14,816 nucleotides of DNA from Candidatus Atribacteria bacterium (GTDB lineage Bacteria; Atribacterota; Atribacteria; Atribacterales; Atribacteraceae), in the NCBI GenBank assembly GCA_026390275.1, contig JAPLGF010000125.1:15938-30753 (forward strand), written 5' to 3'. Shown piece after piece: positions 8,301 to 14,298 of this stretch. Numbering within the stretch: position 1 is the first letter of the stretch; each line of letters starts with the position of its first letter. The translations under genes were made by a program, and so were the position numbers. The notes under the pieces were generated by a model that ran no database searches, had not been told where the DNA came from, and worked only from the letters and a program-made list of their open reading frames with translations.

Positions 8301-9010
8301 AGGTGAAAATCAACATATCGCTCCTGACTGGCGATTCTTTCCGGGTCAAGACGCGGTTTTTAGGTCTGGCGTTGACAGGAGGAGTGGTGGTGACAACCGA
8401 GAAGGGGCCGCTTCAGATGGAAGGCCGGCTGGATGTGACCCGGGGTGTTTACGATTTGGTGATGAAGACCATTCCTCTGAAAGGGTATGTCATTTTTGGA
8501 GAACTTTTCGGTTTTACACCACAGATCTTTTTAGAGGGAAATACCAGAGTCGATCGGTATCACATCACCCTGAAGGCGGCCGGTCCCCTCGATGATTATG
8601 AAATGACCCTGGTCTCTGAACCGCAGCTTTCCCGGGAAGAAATACTGTCTCTCCTCTTCATCGGGGATAAAGATGCCTACCAGACTCTGGATACCTTGCA
8701 ATTAGAGCCTCATCTGTTCAAAGCCCTGCGATTTTTATTGGGGAAAAACGAGAATTTATTTCCCAAAAATCCATTTTTTGATAGTTTGGAATTGATCACC
8801 CCGGGGCAGGATGGAAATGGGTTTTATGGACTGGAACTGCAAAAAGACCTTGGAGAAAATGCATCTATCAGTTATACTTTAGATTTGAGTGGAGGAGATC
8901 ATTCATCTCTCAATCTCGAGGCCGATCTCAGTAAAGAGTGGTCTTTCAAGTCAGAATTTGGCGAGAATGGGAAATATGGCTGGGAACTGGAGTTTCGCAC
9001 TCGTTTTTGA
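5363..9010 (+). CDS. tamB: TamB-like translocation/assembly protein (DUF490 C-terminus)
   Basis: A 1215-residue protein of the TamB/AsmA-like superfamily: an inner-membrane-anchored, periplasm-spanning beta-taco thought to move phospholipid, or to help assemble proteins, towards the outer membrane with an Omp85 partner. One membrane segment lies at residues 5-23 (LLTLVISVLCLVFFIFFGY); the rest is repetitive beta-strand sequence (many G-x-x-x-hydrophobic alternations). The diagnostic C-terminal domain (roughly 850-1215) includes RGVYDLVMK, GPLDDYEMTLVSEPQLS and EEILSLLFIGD (about 1091-1101), and the protein ends in an aromatic strand (LEFRTRF). Start TTG 5363 follows AGGGAG with 6 bases between; the preceding gene ends TAA TGA directly before it. 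It is close to E. coli TamB (about 1260 residues) in length. Its neighbour bamA is the likely Omp85 partner. No internal frameshift is seen. Confidence 0.9.
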   Translation: MNKYLLTLVISVLCLVFFIFFGYQRLSNVVISNILHRLNTGSVQFSFREVRYRFPFSLEIRDIQVENQGSILQSPLALITLDWNFIFGRKASLRIDLPQAQLYSDPTDFFQKMKAFRIEKVPDFTLSIHKLDFSQSLLLNRSFQVDLTKNQETLLFAIRSSQIEVSGTIEDSQRLRAHFQMISGYSSGAGNIQWNYQDNLVSGSFESPVPFSFSAELFPQKNGELELHHIEVKSPGASPFSFIGEGSFQMGNDPFCQMKGTIREEKKGRNFQMEASFRPLTQPVEGTFRLQSKDPDFSFHTSFRLNPNDSTFTLTVLPGSTAYRCPVEGGVKGSYQGGKVMVDVKTPPLNLQFPELLPEFVGKGSFAGHFSYEKKQLSGEGTFLGETVSYQAMVFQKPMISFRYVDGKGLFFEFTGMVFDGEASLKGSYIEKKLEATGTLTASKIESLIPGKIPLQGVISGTFHLSRNQDHPPAFSLDLNAGELSWKDMFIGTIHHGHIQYQKKGLSVTDLVIQQKEGEIQGTIEMNESDISGKMKLVHYPFSYRLGDREVEFVLEGDGQFQSKKGKWEASVNIGSPTWTMGEFSGRNMLFHGTFSDQKVHIQELTAPLYDGLLSIKGTVSPYQDIDLSGIITQVTIPENKYGYAGTLNTIAFSIRGPWKGTHFTFDGNGDNLVLHEKPFGDSFSLRFAGDTGLPERNETPEITKYINPEILKEGTLIIKGVRLSQLGWDTTNRNQISGSADLIAKLDPRKKVWSFHTENLEISVAKMFHLTGIIRGSYHQDLVQLDEMSLADTRKTVVLDGSGSFDIPRRSPQLKLHGSVETRLPLLEYGVEVYLRGSMDWEIKGPLDAIDCTGMVALEKGVFFQDGKEVGSISNLQGVVQKNKLHIQAAKGQLMGLDFTANGDITTENVALVFDVDGGKNFLPAIKAFQGNWRGKIHLDGPFRNLQDQGEVKVFGGFLDTTVLEPSQKSSDIIRNIEEVKINISLLTGDSFRVKTRFLGLALTGGVVVTTEKGPLQMEGRLDVTRGVYDLVMKTIPLKGYVIFGELFGFTPQIFLEGNTRVDRYHITLKAAGPLDDYEMTLVSEPQLSREEILSLLFIGDKDAYQTLDTLQLEPHLFKALRFLLGKNENLFPKNPFFDSLELITPGQDGNGFYGLELQKDLGENASISYTLDLSGGDHSSLNLEADLSKEWSFKSEFGENGKYGWELEFRTRF

Positions 9011-9050
9011 TTTGTACTTTTGCTGGATTTGCGGGGAACGAAGAATGATG

Positions 9051-9071
9051 GGGGTCCCAGACCCCAGTTTT
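9051..9071 (+). terminator. Small GC-rich hairpin between tamB and bamA
   Basis: GGGGTC (9051-9056) and GACCCC (9060-9065) form a perfect six-pair stem with a three-base CCA loop, followed by AG and only four T (9068-9071). The stem is strong but the T-run is short, so this may be a weak terminator, a pause site or an mRNA-stabilising hairpin. No gene lies in the gap, which holds no other clear signal. Confidence 0.4.
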
Positions 9072-9159
9072 AAAAAGCAATAGGAGTATTGGTGGAGGAA
9101 AAAGTATAAAAATAGTGATGAGAGTTTTGTTTCCGGGAAGCATATCATGAGTATGAAAT

Positions 9160-9165
9160 GGAGGG
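9160..9165 (+). promoter_or_regulatory. Ribosome binding site supporting the downstream bamA start
   Basis: GGAGGG 11 bases before ATG 9177. A competing signal, GGGAAG at 9135-9140, lies 6 bases before the in-frame ATG 9147. The two cannot be separated by sequence alone; the signal-peptide shape favours 9177. Confidence 0.4.
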
Positions 9166-9176
9166 AAATTGTGCCT

Positions 9177-10856
9177 ATGCGATTCACCCGTTTTCAGATG
9201 GTGTTCGTGAGTATCCTTTTTCTGCTTTTTTTTCTTTTTTGGGGAAGTCAGGGTTTTGCCCAGTCGGCTCCTGCCGTGGTAGCGATCCGGGTGGAAGGGA
9301 ACCAAAGCATCAGTTCCCAGCTCATTCTTTCCGCAGTTTCGATTGGTCTCAAGGATCCTTTTGATCAAGAAAAAATAAAAACCGATATTAAGTCGGTGTT
9401 TGATTTGGGGTATTTTTCCAAGGTCTGGATTGATACCAGGGAATATCCGGAGGGGGTCGAAGTCATTTTTAAAGTGGAAGAAAACCCTCTCGTTAAGGAA
9501 GTAAAAATCCAGGGGGAAACCCAACTCTCAGAGGACACCATCAGGAAAAACATGATCCTGGCCATCGGTCAGGTGATGAACTGGAAAATATTACAGAATG
9601 ACATGGAACGGATCAAGGCCTTCTACAGTAATAGTGGTTTCCTCTTAACCGCTATCGACGGGGCAAATTTCAGTAAAGACGGTGTTTTAAACTTCATCAT
9701 TCATGAGGGAATCGTAGAGAATGTCCAGTTTGATGGTCTCACCAAGACCAAGGACACTGTTCTCCGTCGTGAACTGACCTTTTCCCTCCCTTTTGCCTTC
9801 GATTTTTCCAAAATTAAAAAGAGTATGCGGGCGATTTATAACCTGGGATTTTTTGATGATATCGGCATGAAGATTGAGCCGGGGAGCGATTCCAACCACG
9901 TGGTGGTGGTGGTCAAAGTGATCGAAAAGCTGACCGGAGAAGCCGGTGTGGGTGTGGGATACAGCAGCGAGTATGGGTGGCTTGGTTTTATCAAGTATCA
10001 GGAGAATAATTTCGGCGGAAATGGCCAAAAGCTGGAATTGCGCTATGAGTTCGGATCCCGTACTCTCTACCGTTTAACCTTCGAGGAACCATGGCTTCTT
10101 AACAGCCCCACTCTTTTATTCCTCTCGGTTTATGACCAGATCCGCAATCAGGATAACCGGATTGACAATGTTATTATTGGAAAATATGAAGAAGAACGGA
10201 TCGGGGGGCAAATCGGACTGGGAAGGAAACTAAACGAGAATTGGAGCGCGCGGTTGGTTTACAAAACCGAGAATATCACGTTAACCCCGGTGGAAGGAAT
10301 TACCCCAGATCAGGGCGGTATCACCAACTCGCTTACTCCGATGGTTATTTACGATACTCGGGATGATGTTTTTAATCCCCATGCGGGATGGTACGGAAGT
10401 CTCCAGGTCGAGCTGGCCGGTCGATTCTTAGGGGGCGATAATAATTATACCAAGTACGTACTGGATGTTCGTGACTTTATCAACATTGGCAAAGATACGG
10501 TTCTGGCTCTGCGCTTCTTGGGAGGTTTGGCCGACACTGAACTTCCAGAATACGAAAAGTTCTCGGTGGGTGGAGTCATGACCTTGCGGGGATATGATCT
10601 CTCTGAATTTCAGGGTGAACAGATGCTTCTCTTCAATGCTGAGTATCGTTGGGACATTGCGAAGAATCTCCAGCTGGTTTTCTTTGGTGATGCCGGGTAC
10701 GCCTGGCCTCTCAACGATCCGATCCGATTCGAAGACATCAAATTAGGATATGGTGTTGGTTTGCGATTTGAAACTCCCATTGGACCGGTGAGATTGGATT
10801 ATGGGATCGGAGAAGCGGGGGCCCAAACCTATTTCAGTATTGGCCATACTTTTTAA
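9177..10856 (+). CDS. bamA: Outer-membrane assembly factor BamA (Omp85 family, three POTRA domains)
   Basis: Outer-membrane Omp85 protein that inserts beta-barrel proteins. From ATG 9177 it is 559 residues; ATG 9147 would add ten residues, including an acidic one, ahead of a classic signal peptide (MRFTRFQMVFVSILFLL, ending GFAQS at about residue 30). Three POTRA domains follow, at about 33-101, 104-177 and 178-250, each of the VxxIxxxGN/GLxxF type. The 16-strand barrel runs from about 251 to the end, with YDTRDDVFNPHAGWY, the conserved L6 motif LRGY (470-473) and a terminal Phe. E. coli BamA has five POTRAs and about 800 residues, while TamA has three and about 577, so by architecture this resembles TamA. 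Location beside tamB supports a TamA-like role, and location before skp-lpxD supports BamA. One protein may serve both. Confidence 0.9.
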   Translation: MRFTRFQMVFVSILFLLFFLFWGSQGFAQSAPAVVAIRVEGNQSISSQLILSAVSIGLKDPFDQEKIKTDIKSVFDLGYFSKVWIDTREYPEGVEVIFKVEENPLVKEVKIQGETQLSEDTIRKNMILAIGQVMNWKILQNDMERIKAFYSNSGFLLTAIDGANFSKDGVLNFIIHEGIVENVQFDGLTKTKDTVLRRELTFSLPFAFDFSKIKKSMRAIYNLGFFDDIGMKIEPGSDSNHVVVVVKVIEKLTGEAGVGVGYSSEYGWLGFIKYQENNFGGNGQKLELRYEFGSRTLYRLTFEEPWLLNSPTLLFLSVYDQIRNQDNRIDNVIIGKYEEERIGGQIGLGRKLNENWSARLVYKTENITLTPVEGITPDQGGITNSLTPMVIYDTRDDVFNPHAGWYGSLQVELAGRFLGGDNNYTKYVLDVRDFINIGKDTVLALRFLGGLADTELPEYEKFSVGGVMTLRGYDLSEFQGEQMLLFNAEYRWDIAKNLQLVFFGDAGYAWPLNDPIRFEDIKLGYGVGLRFETPIGPVRLDYGIGEAGAQTYFSIGHTF

Positions 10857-10872
10857 TGCTGGAGTTTTTTTT
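10831..10872 (+). terminator. Candidate intrinsic terminator at the bamA 3' end
   Basis: Bases 10831-10841 can pair with 10855-10865 in an 11-pair stem that includes three G-T wobbles (core CAGTATT with AATGCTG). The second arm overlaps the bamA stop codon, and a run of eight T (10865-10872) follows. The stem is AT-rich, so termination may be partial. A more local 5-pair hairpin (AGTAT/ATACT, 10836-10850) competes with it. Confidence 0.4.
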
Positions 10873-10886
10873 CATTTCATTTTTTA

Positions 10887-10919
10887 ATCTTACGCCGTAG
10901 ACTGGTTTTTCAGGGTAGT
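10887..10919 (+). repeat. Repeated intergenic element, copy 2 (skp leader)
   Basis: Second copy of the element at 1366-1398, with 26 of 33 identical bases. The stem of copy 1 is mostly kept here: TTACGC (10890-10895) faces GGGTAG (10913-10918), with one G-G mismatch and one T-G wobble. An additional inner CTG/CAG pairing (10902-10904 with 10911-10913) is possible. It sits 127 bases before the skp start, in a 190-base gap with no gene. Function unknown. Confidence 0.5.
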
Positions 10920-10996
10920 GAGAAGTTGTGGTAAAAATTATCCATTTGAGTTCCTGGTAAGATGGAAATGATTCGACAACAAAAAAGGGGCTCAAA

Positions 10997-11009
10997 GTTC
11001 TTATAGAAC
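10997..11009. promoter_or_regulatory. 13-base dyad (GTTCT-TAT-AGAAC) upstream of skp
   Basis: A perfect inverted repeat with five-base arms around a TAT centre, 37 bases before the skp ATG. It could be an operator or a small hairpin near the ribosome binding site. It does not match a LexA box of the GAAC-N4-GTTC type, because the half-sites are in the opposite orientation. No convincing promoter pair could be placed beside it. Confidence 0.3.
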
Positions 11010-11046
11010 CATATTTCTAAAAAACGAAAAAGGAGAATGACAGATT

Positions 11047-11637
11047 ATGATGAGAAGAAACGTCGGGGTGGGAGTACTCGTTGCACTGATCATATTTGTT
11101 TTTGGAATGGGGACCTGGGCAGCGAATCCTCCCAAAGTCACTCCCACTCCTCAAGGGAAAACTCCAACGCCAACACCGGTATCGAGTGCCGCAATACCTT
11201 CAACCACCGGTCTTATTAACCTCAGCAAACTTTTTGAAGCACACCCGAATACCCAGAAGATCGCTGATGTAGAGAAGACTCTCATGGATGAAATGCAGAA
11301 GAGACAGCAAGATCTCAACGATAAGGGAAAGGGAAAAACCCGGGATGAAGTTCAAAAGTTGGAAGGTGAAATGAACACCGAGTGGGCACCAGTGCGGGAT
11401 GAAATGTTGAAGAATAGACAGGATCTGATCAATGGACGGTATAACGATGTTATTGCGGCCATTAAGAAGGTGGCTGAATCCATGCGACTTTCCCTGGTTG
11501 TTCGGAGTGAGCTACGTATTCCGGTTAATCAAAAAGAAGTCATGGAAATGCCCCTGGTCCTCTATGGTGGAACGGACATCACCGATAAAGTCATTGAACA
11601 ATTGAAAATCATTCTGGGAACCCCGGAAACGAAGTGA
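11047..11637 (+). CDS. skp: Periplasmic OmpH/Skp-family chaperone
   Basis: Periplasmic chaperone that holds unfolded outer-membrane proteins on the way to BamA. 196 residues. It has a signal peptide (MMRRN, then a hydrophobic stretch at about 6-22, cleavage likely after the Ala at 25 or 26), then an unusual Pro/Thr-rich linker (about 28-45, KVTPTPQGKTPTPTP), the N-terminal OmpH strand GLINLSKLFEAHP (55-67), a charged coiled-coil hairpin (about 68-145), and the C-terminal family signature YGGTDITDKVIEQL (173-186). AGGAG lies 11 bases before ATG 11047; the second ATG at 11050 is also possible. The linker is not part of E. coli Skp. Its place directly after bamA and before lpxD is the standard order in diderms. 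A 190-base leader with a terminator-like hairpin and a repeat suggests separate control from bamA. Confidence 0.92.
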   Translation: MMRRNVGVGVLVALIIFVFGMGTWAANPPKVTPTPQGKTPTPTPVSSAAIPSTTGLINLSKLFEAHPNTQKIADVEKTLMDEMQKRQQDLNDKGKGKTRDEVQKLEGEMNTEWAPVRDEMLKNRQDLINGRYNDVIAAIKKVAESMRLSLVVRSELRIPVNQKEVMEMPLVLYGGTDITDKVIEQLKIILGTPETK

Positions 11638-11643
11638 TCCATT

Positions 11644-12660
11644 TTGAAGTTGAAAGACATTGCTCAACATGTGAGGGGTCGCCTGTCTGGCGACCCCGAG
11701 TATGAAATCCAAAATATCAGTACCTGGGAAAAGGCATCTTCTGATGAAGTGGTTTTTCTTTTTGATTTCCGGCACCTTTCTCAACTCCGAATGTCCTCTC
11801 CCGGGGCGGTGATTCTCAAAGAAGGATGGGAACTGAAGGACATTCCAGGCACCAATCTTCTTTACGTTGAGAATCCGCGTTTGGCACTTGCTCAACTCCT
11901 TCCTCTCTTTCGTTCTCCCGTTTTTCCCGAAAAGGGCATCCACCCTCTCGCCTTTATTTATCCGCAGGCAACGGTTGGGGAAGAGGTATCAGTGGGGGCA
12001 TTTGCCTATGTCGGGAAGGGAGTGTCAATAGGGAAAGGGACGGTTCTCTTCCCGCAGGTTTATGTGGGGGACCAGGTGGTGATTGGGCAATACTGTATTC
12101 TCTATCCGCAGGTGGTGATCAGAGAAAATTGCGTTTTAGGAGATCGGGTTATCTTGCACAGCGGTGCCGTCATTGGGAGCGATGGTTTTGGATATGAGCG
12201 GTCTGGGAAAACCTACCAGAAGATACCACAAGTGGGCAGAGTGGTTTTAGAGAACGACGTGGAAGTGGGTGCCAACGCCACCATTGATCGTGCTACCCTG
12301 GGAGAAACAAAAGTGGGTCAGGGTACCAAAATTGATAATCTGGTCATAATTGCTCATAACGTTCAGGTGGGTGAAAATGTCATCATCGTTGCCCAATCTG
12401 GGGTTGCCGGGAGTTCGGTGATCGGAAACGATGTCATCATGGCTGGGCAGAGTGGGGTAGCTGATCATTGTACAGTGGGGGAGGGAGTCCAGATGGCAGC
12501 ACGTACCGGTGTTTCTTCCGATATTGCCGGGGTATCTCTGATATCCGGATTTCCCGCCCAGAATCACCAAACCGAGTTGAAAGAAAAGGCGTTTATAAGG
12601 AAACTCCCTGAGATATGGCATCGGCTTCGGAACCTCGAGAAGAGTGTGTTCAAACAATAA
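11644..12660 (+). CDS. lpxD: UDP-3-O-(3-hydroxyacyl)glucosamine N-acyltransferase LpxD
   Basis: Third acylation-pathway enzyme of lipid A synthesis: adds a 3-hydroxyacyl chain from acyl-ACP to the 2-amino group of UDP-3-O-acylglucosamine in the cytoplasm. 338 residues, usual for the family. It has an N-terminal uridine-binding domain (about 1-95), then left-handed beta-helix hexapeptide repeats (about 100-300, for example VSVGAFAYVGKGVSIG). It contains LHSGAVIGSDGFGY (171-184) and the catalytic His238 in IIAHNVQVG, one position from E. coli His239, and a C-terminal helix after FPAQNHQ. Start TTG 11644 is 6 bases after the skp stop, with only a weak purine stretch (GAAG) upstream, so translation may depend on coupling to skp. 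The last 46 bases overlap the lpxC frame. Confidence 0.95.
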   Translation: MKLKDIAQHVRGRLSGDPEYEIQNISTWEKASSDEVVFLFDFRHLSQLRMSSPGAVILKEGWELKDIPGTNLLYVENPRLALAQLLPLFRSPVFPEKGIHPLAFIYPQATVGEEVSVGAFAYVGKGVSIGKGTVLFPQVYVGDQVVIGQYCILYPQVVIRENCVLGDRVILHSGAVIGSDGFGYERSGKTYQKIPQVGRVVLENDVEVGANATIDRATLGETKVGQGTKIDNLVIIAHNVQVGENVIIVAQSGVAGSSVIGNDVIMAGQSGVADHCTVGEGVQMAARTGVSSDIAGVSLISGFPAQNHQTELKEKAFIRKLPEIWHRLRNLEKSVFKQ

Positions 12661-13523
12661 GATCGGAAATCCCGCAGAAGACGATTCATCAGTCTTTTTG
12701 TGTGCAAGGGGTGGGGTTACACCATGGTGGGCGAGTCAAGGTTACAGTCCATCCTGCCCGGGAGAACCAGGGCATTTTTTTTCGGGTTTTTCAAAATGAT
12801 TCCTGGGTGCTTGTTCCTGCCCGCAGTCACTTCGTTTCTTCCAGTACCCGTTGTACGATTCTCGCCAGCGGGGTCGGTTCCCTTTCCACGGTCGAGCATT
12901 TTTTAGCTGCCTGCTGGGGAGCGGACGTGGATAATCTGGAAGTCGTGGTAGAGGGGGAGGAGATGCCGGCGGGTGATGGGAGCAGTGTCTTCTGGATGGA
13001 TTATTTTACCCAAAGTGGTATCGTTGAGCAAGCCTCTCCCCGCTGGTATCTGGTGGTGAATGACTGGATCTGTATACAAGATCGAAATCAATATTTATTT
13101 GCTTTTCCAGGACCGAGTTTTTCCGTCAGTTATTTTCTTGATGTTTTTGAGAATCCTTCATTTGCGGAATATGCTTTTTTTTCTGGGAATCAAGAATTTT
13201 TTTCTACCATTGCTGCTGCCCGGACCTTTGCCTTTCAAAACGATGTGGATACCATACTCCGAGAGGGACTCGGCCAAGGGGTTCGGGAAAGTGCCTTTGT
13301 TCTTGACGATAATGGCCAGGCGAATCAATTCTTGCGGATGAGCGAAGAACCATGTTACCATAAACTGGTCGATATGATTGGTGATCTGATGCTTGCTGGG
13401 TTTCGTCTTCGGGGACAATTTGTCGGTCTCCGTTCTGGTCACAAACTGAACGTTCGAATGGTCAAAGACATTTTGAAGAAGGCGAGGATAGAGAATGAAA
13501 ATCGATACACGAGCTGTCATTGA
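12615..13523 (+). CDS. lpxC: UDP-3-O-acyl-N-acetylglucosamine deacetylase LpxC
   Basis: Zinc hydrolase that removes the N-acetyl group from UDP-3-O-acyl-GlcNAc, the committed step of lipid A synthesis. 302 residues from ATG 12615. Marks are QKTIHQSFCVQGVGLHHG (21-38), STVEHFLAA (Glu94 and zinc ligand His95), ARTFAF (202-207), the zinc and catalytic motif HKLVDMIGD (His249, Asp253) and RSGHKLNVRMV (His276). All three zinc ligands and the catalytic Glu and His are present. The first 20 residues have no family match and are encoded inside lpxD; AAGGAA lies 12 bases before this ATG. No other ATG, GTG or TTG lies before the conserved domain, unless a rare ATA or ATC codon near 12657-12671 is used. 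It is not fused to FabZ, and the 3' end overlaps lpxA by 29 bases. Confidence 0.94.
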   Translation: MASASEPREECVQTIRSEIPQKTIHQSFCVQGVGLHHGGRVKVTVHPARENQGIFFRVFQNDSWVLVPARSHFVSSSTRCTILASGVGSLSTVEHFLAACWGADVDNLEVVVEGEEMPAGDGSSVFWMDYFTQSGIVEQASPRWYLVVNDWICIQDRNQYLFAFPGPSFSVSYFLDVFENPSFAEYAFFSGNQEFFSTIAAARTFAFQNDVDTILREGLGQGVRESAFVLDDNGQANQFLRMSEEPCYHKLVDMIGDLMLAGFRLRGQFVGLRSGHKLNVRMVKDILKKARIENENRYTSCH

Positions 13524-14298
13524 AGAAGGTGCTCAGCTGGGCGATGAGGTGGAAGTGGGACCATTTGCCGTCATTGGACACCAGGTGCGGGTGGGGAATC
13601 GTACCTGTATTGGTTCTGGTGTTATCATGGAGGGACGGGTGAGTATTGGTTCTGATTGTACCATCGGTCACCACGCCGTTATCGGAACCCCCCCGCAAGA
13701 CATTTCATATCGTGGAGACGAAACCGAAGTCATCATTGGAGACGAAACCGTCCTCCGGGAGTTTTCCACTGTTCACCGGGCCACAGGAGTGGGGAAATCA
13801 ACCTGCATCGGGAAAAAATGTTTCATTATGTCCTATTGTCATATTGCCCACAACTGTCAGATTGGAAATGAAGTCATCATGGCCAACAATGCGAGCCTGG
13901 CGGGATATGTGGAAGTTGAAGACGGGGCTACCCTCAGTGGTTTTGTCGGAATTCATCAGTTCGTTCGGGTAGGAAAATTAACCATGATCGGGGGGCTTTC
14001 CAAGGTCGTTCTCGATATTCCGCCGTATTGTCTGGCAGACGGACATCCGGCACGTCTTTTCGGACAGAATGTGGTGGGATTGAAGCGGAGAGGTTTTTCC
14101 CGGGAAAATCGGGAGATCATTAAAAAAATATACCAGATTCTTTTTAAGCCCGGAACGACGGAAGAGGAAGCCCTGCATAATGTGGCCAAAGAATACCCGG
14201 GAGTATTTGCCGAGGAAATTATTAGTTTTATACAAAAAAGTCGGAGAGGGATTGCCCGTGCTGTACGTGAAACCAAGAGAACGAGCGATGTCTATTGA
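13495..14298 (+). CDS. lpxA: UDP-N-acetylglucosamine acyltransferase LpxA
   Basis: First lipid A enzyme: transfers a 3-hydroxyacyl chain from acyl-ACP to the 3-OH of UDP-GlcNAc, cytoplasmic. 267 residues, close to E. coli (262). It is built of hexapeptide repeats (about 1-185, for example IGSDCTIGHHAVIG) and a C-terminal helical region (about 205-267). Diagnostic segments are TPPQDISYRGDET, REFSTVHRAT, HIAHNCQIGN (His116, catalytic His119, matching E. coli His122 and His125), GIHQFVRVG (His154, matching His160) and IPPYCLADGHPARL. The position that sets acyl length in E. coli (Gly173) appears to be Gly167 here (MIGGLS), which suggests a long, C14-type chain. ATG 13495 lies within lpxC, preceded by AGGATAGAG-type purines. 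It overlaps lpxI by 11 bases. Confidence 0.96.
   Translation: MKIDTRAVIEEGAQLGDEVEVGPFAVIGHQVRVGNRTCIGSGVIMEGRVSIGSDCTIGHHAVIGTPPQDISYRGDETEVIIGDETVLREFSTVHRATGVGKSTCIGKKCFIMSYCHIAHNCQIGNEVIMANNASLAGYVEVEDGATLSGFVGIHQFVRVGKLTMIGGLSKVVLDIPPYCLADGHPARLFGQNVVGLKRRGFSRENREIIKKIYQILFKPGTTEEEALHNVAKEYPGVFAEEIISFIQKSRRGIARAVRETKRTSDVY

Noticed and set aside
9022..9036. Possible third copy of the repeated intergenic element after tamB
   Set aside because: Matches only the second half of copy 2 (11 of 15 bases) and lacks the ATCTTACGC start; a similar weak likeness at 1196-1216 is also within what chance could give.
9105..9110. TATAAA as a -10 box for bamA
   Set aside because: No acceptable -35 at the right distance (AGGAGT at 17 bases), and the region is generally A-rich.
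8946..9524. 192-codon antisense frame spanning the tamB-bamA gap
   Set aside because: Covers the end of tamB and the bamA signal peptide; Phe/Lys/His-rich low-complexity translation with no family features.
11037..11219. Short + frame beginning ATG 11037 just before skp
   Set aside because: It starts close to the same ribosome binding site, but its translation has no signal or domain; the overlapping skp frame has a clear signal peptide and OmpH signature.
12615..13523. LpxC-FabZ fusion as in Bacteroidota
   Set aside because: The frame ends right after the LpxC domain; no FabZ-like sequence follows.
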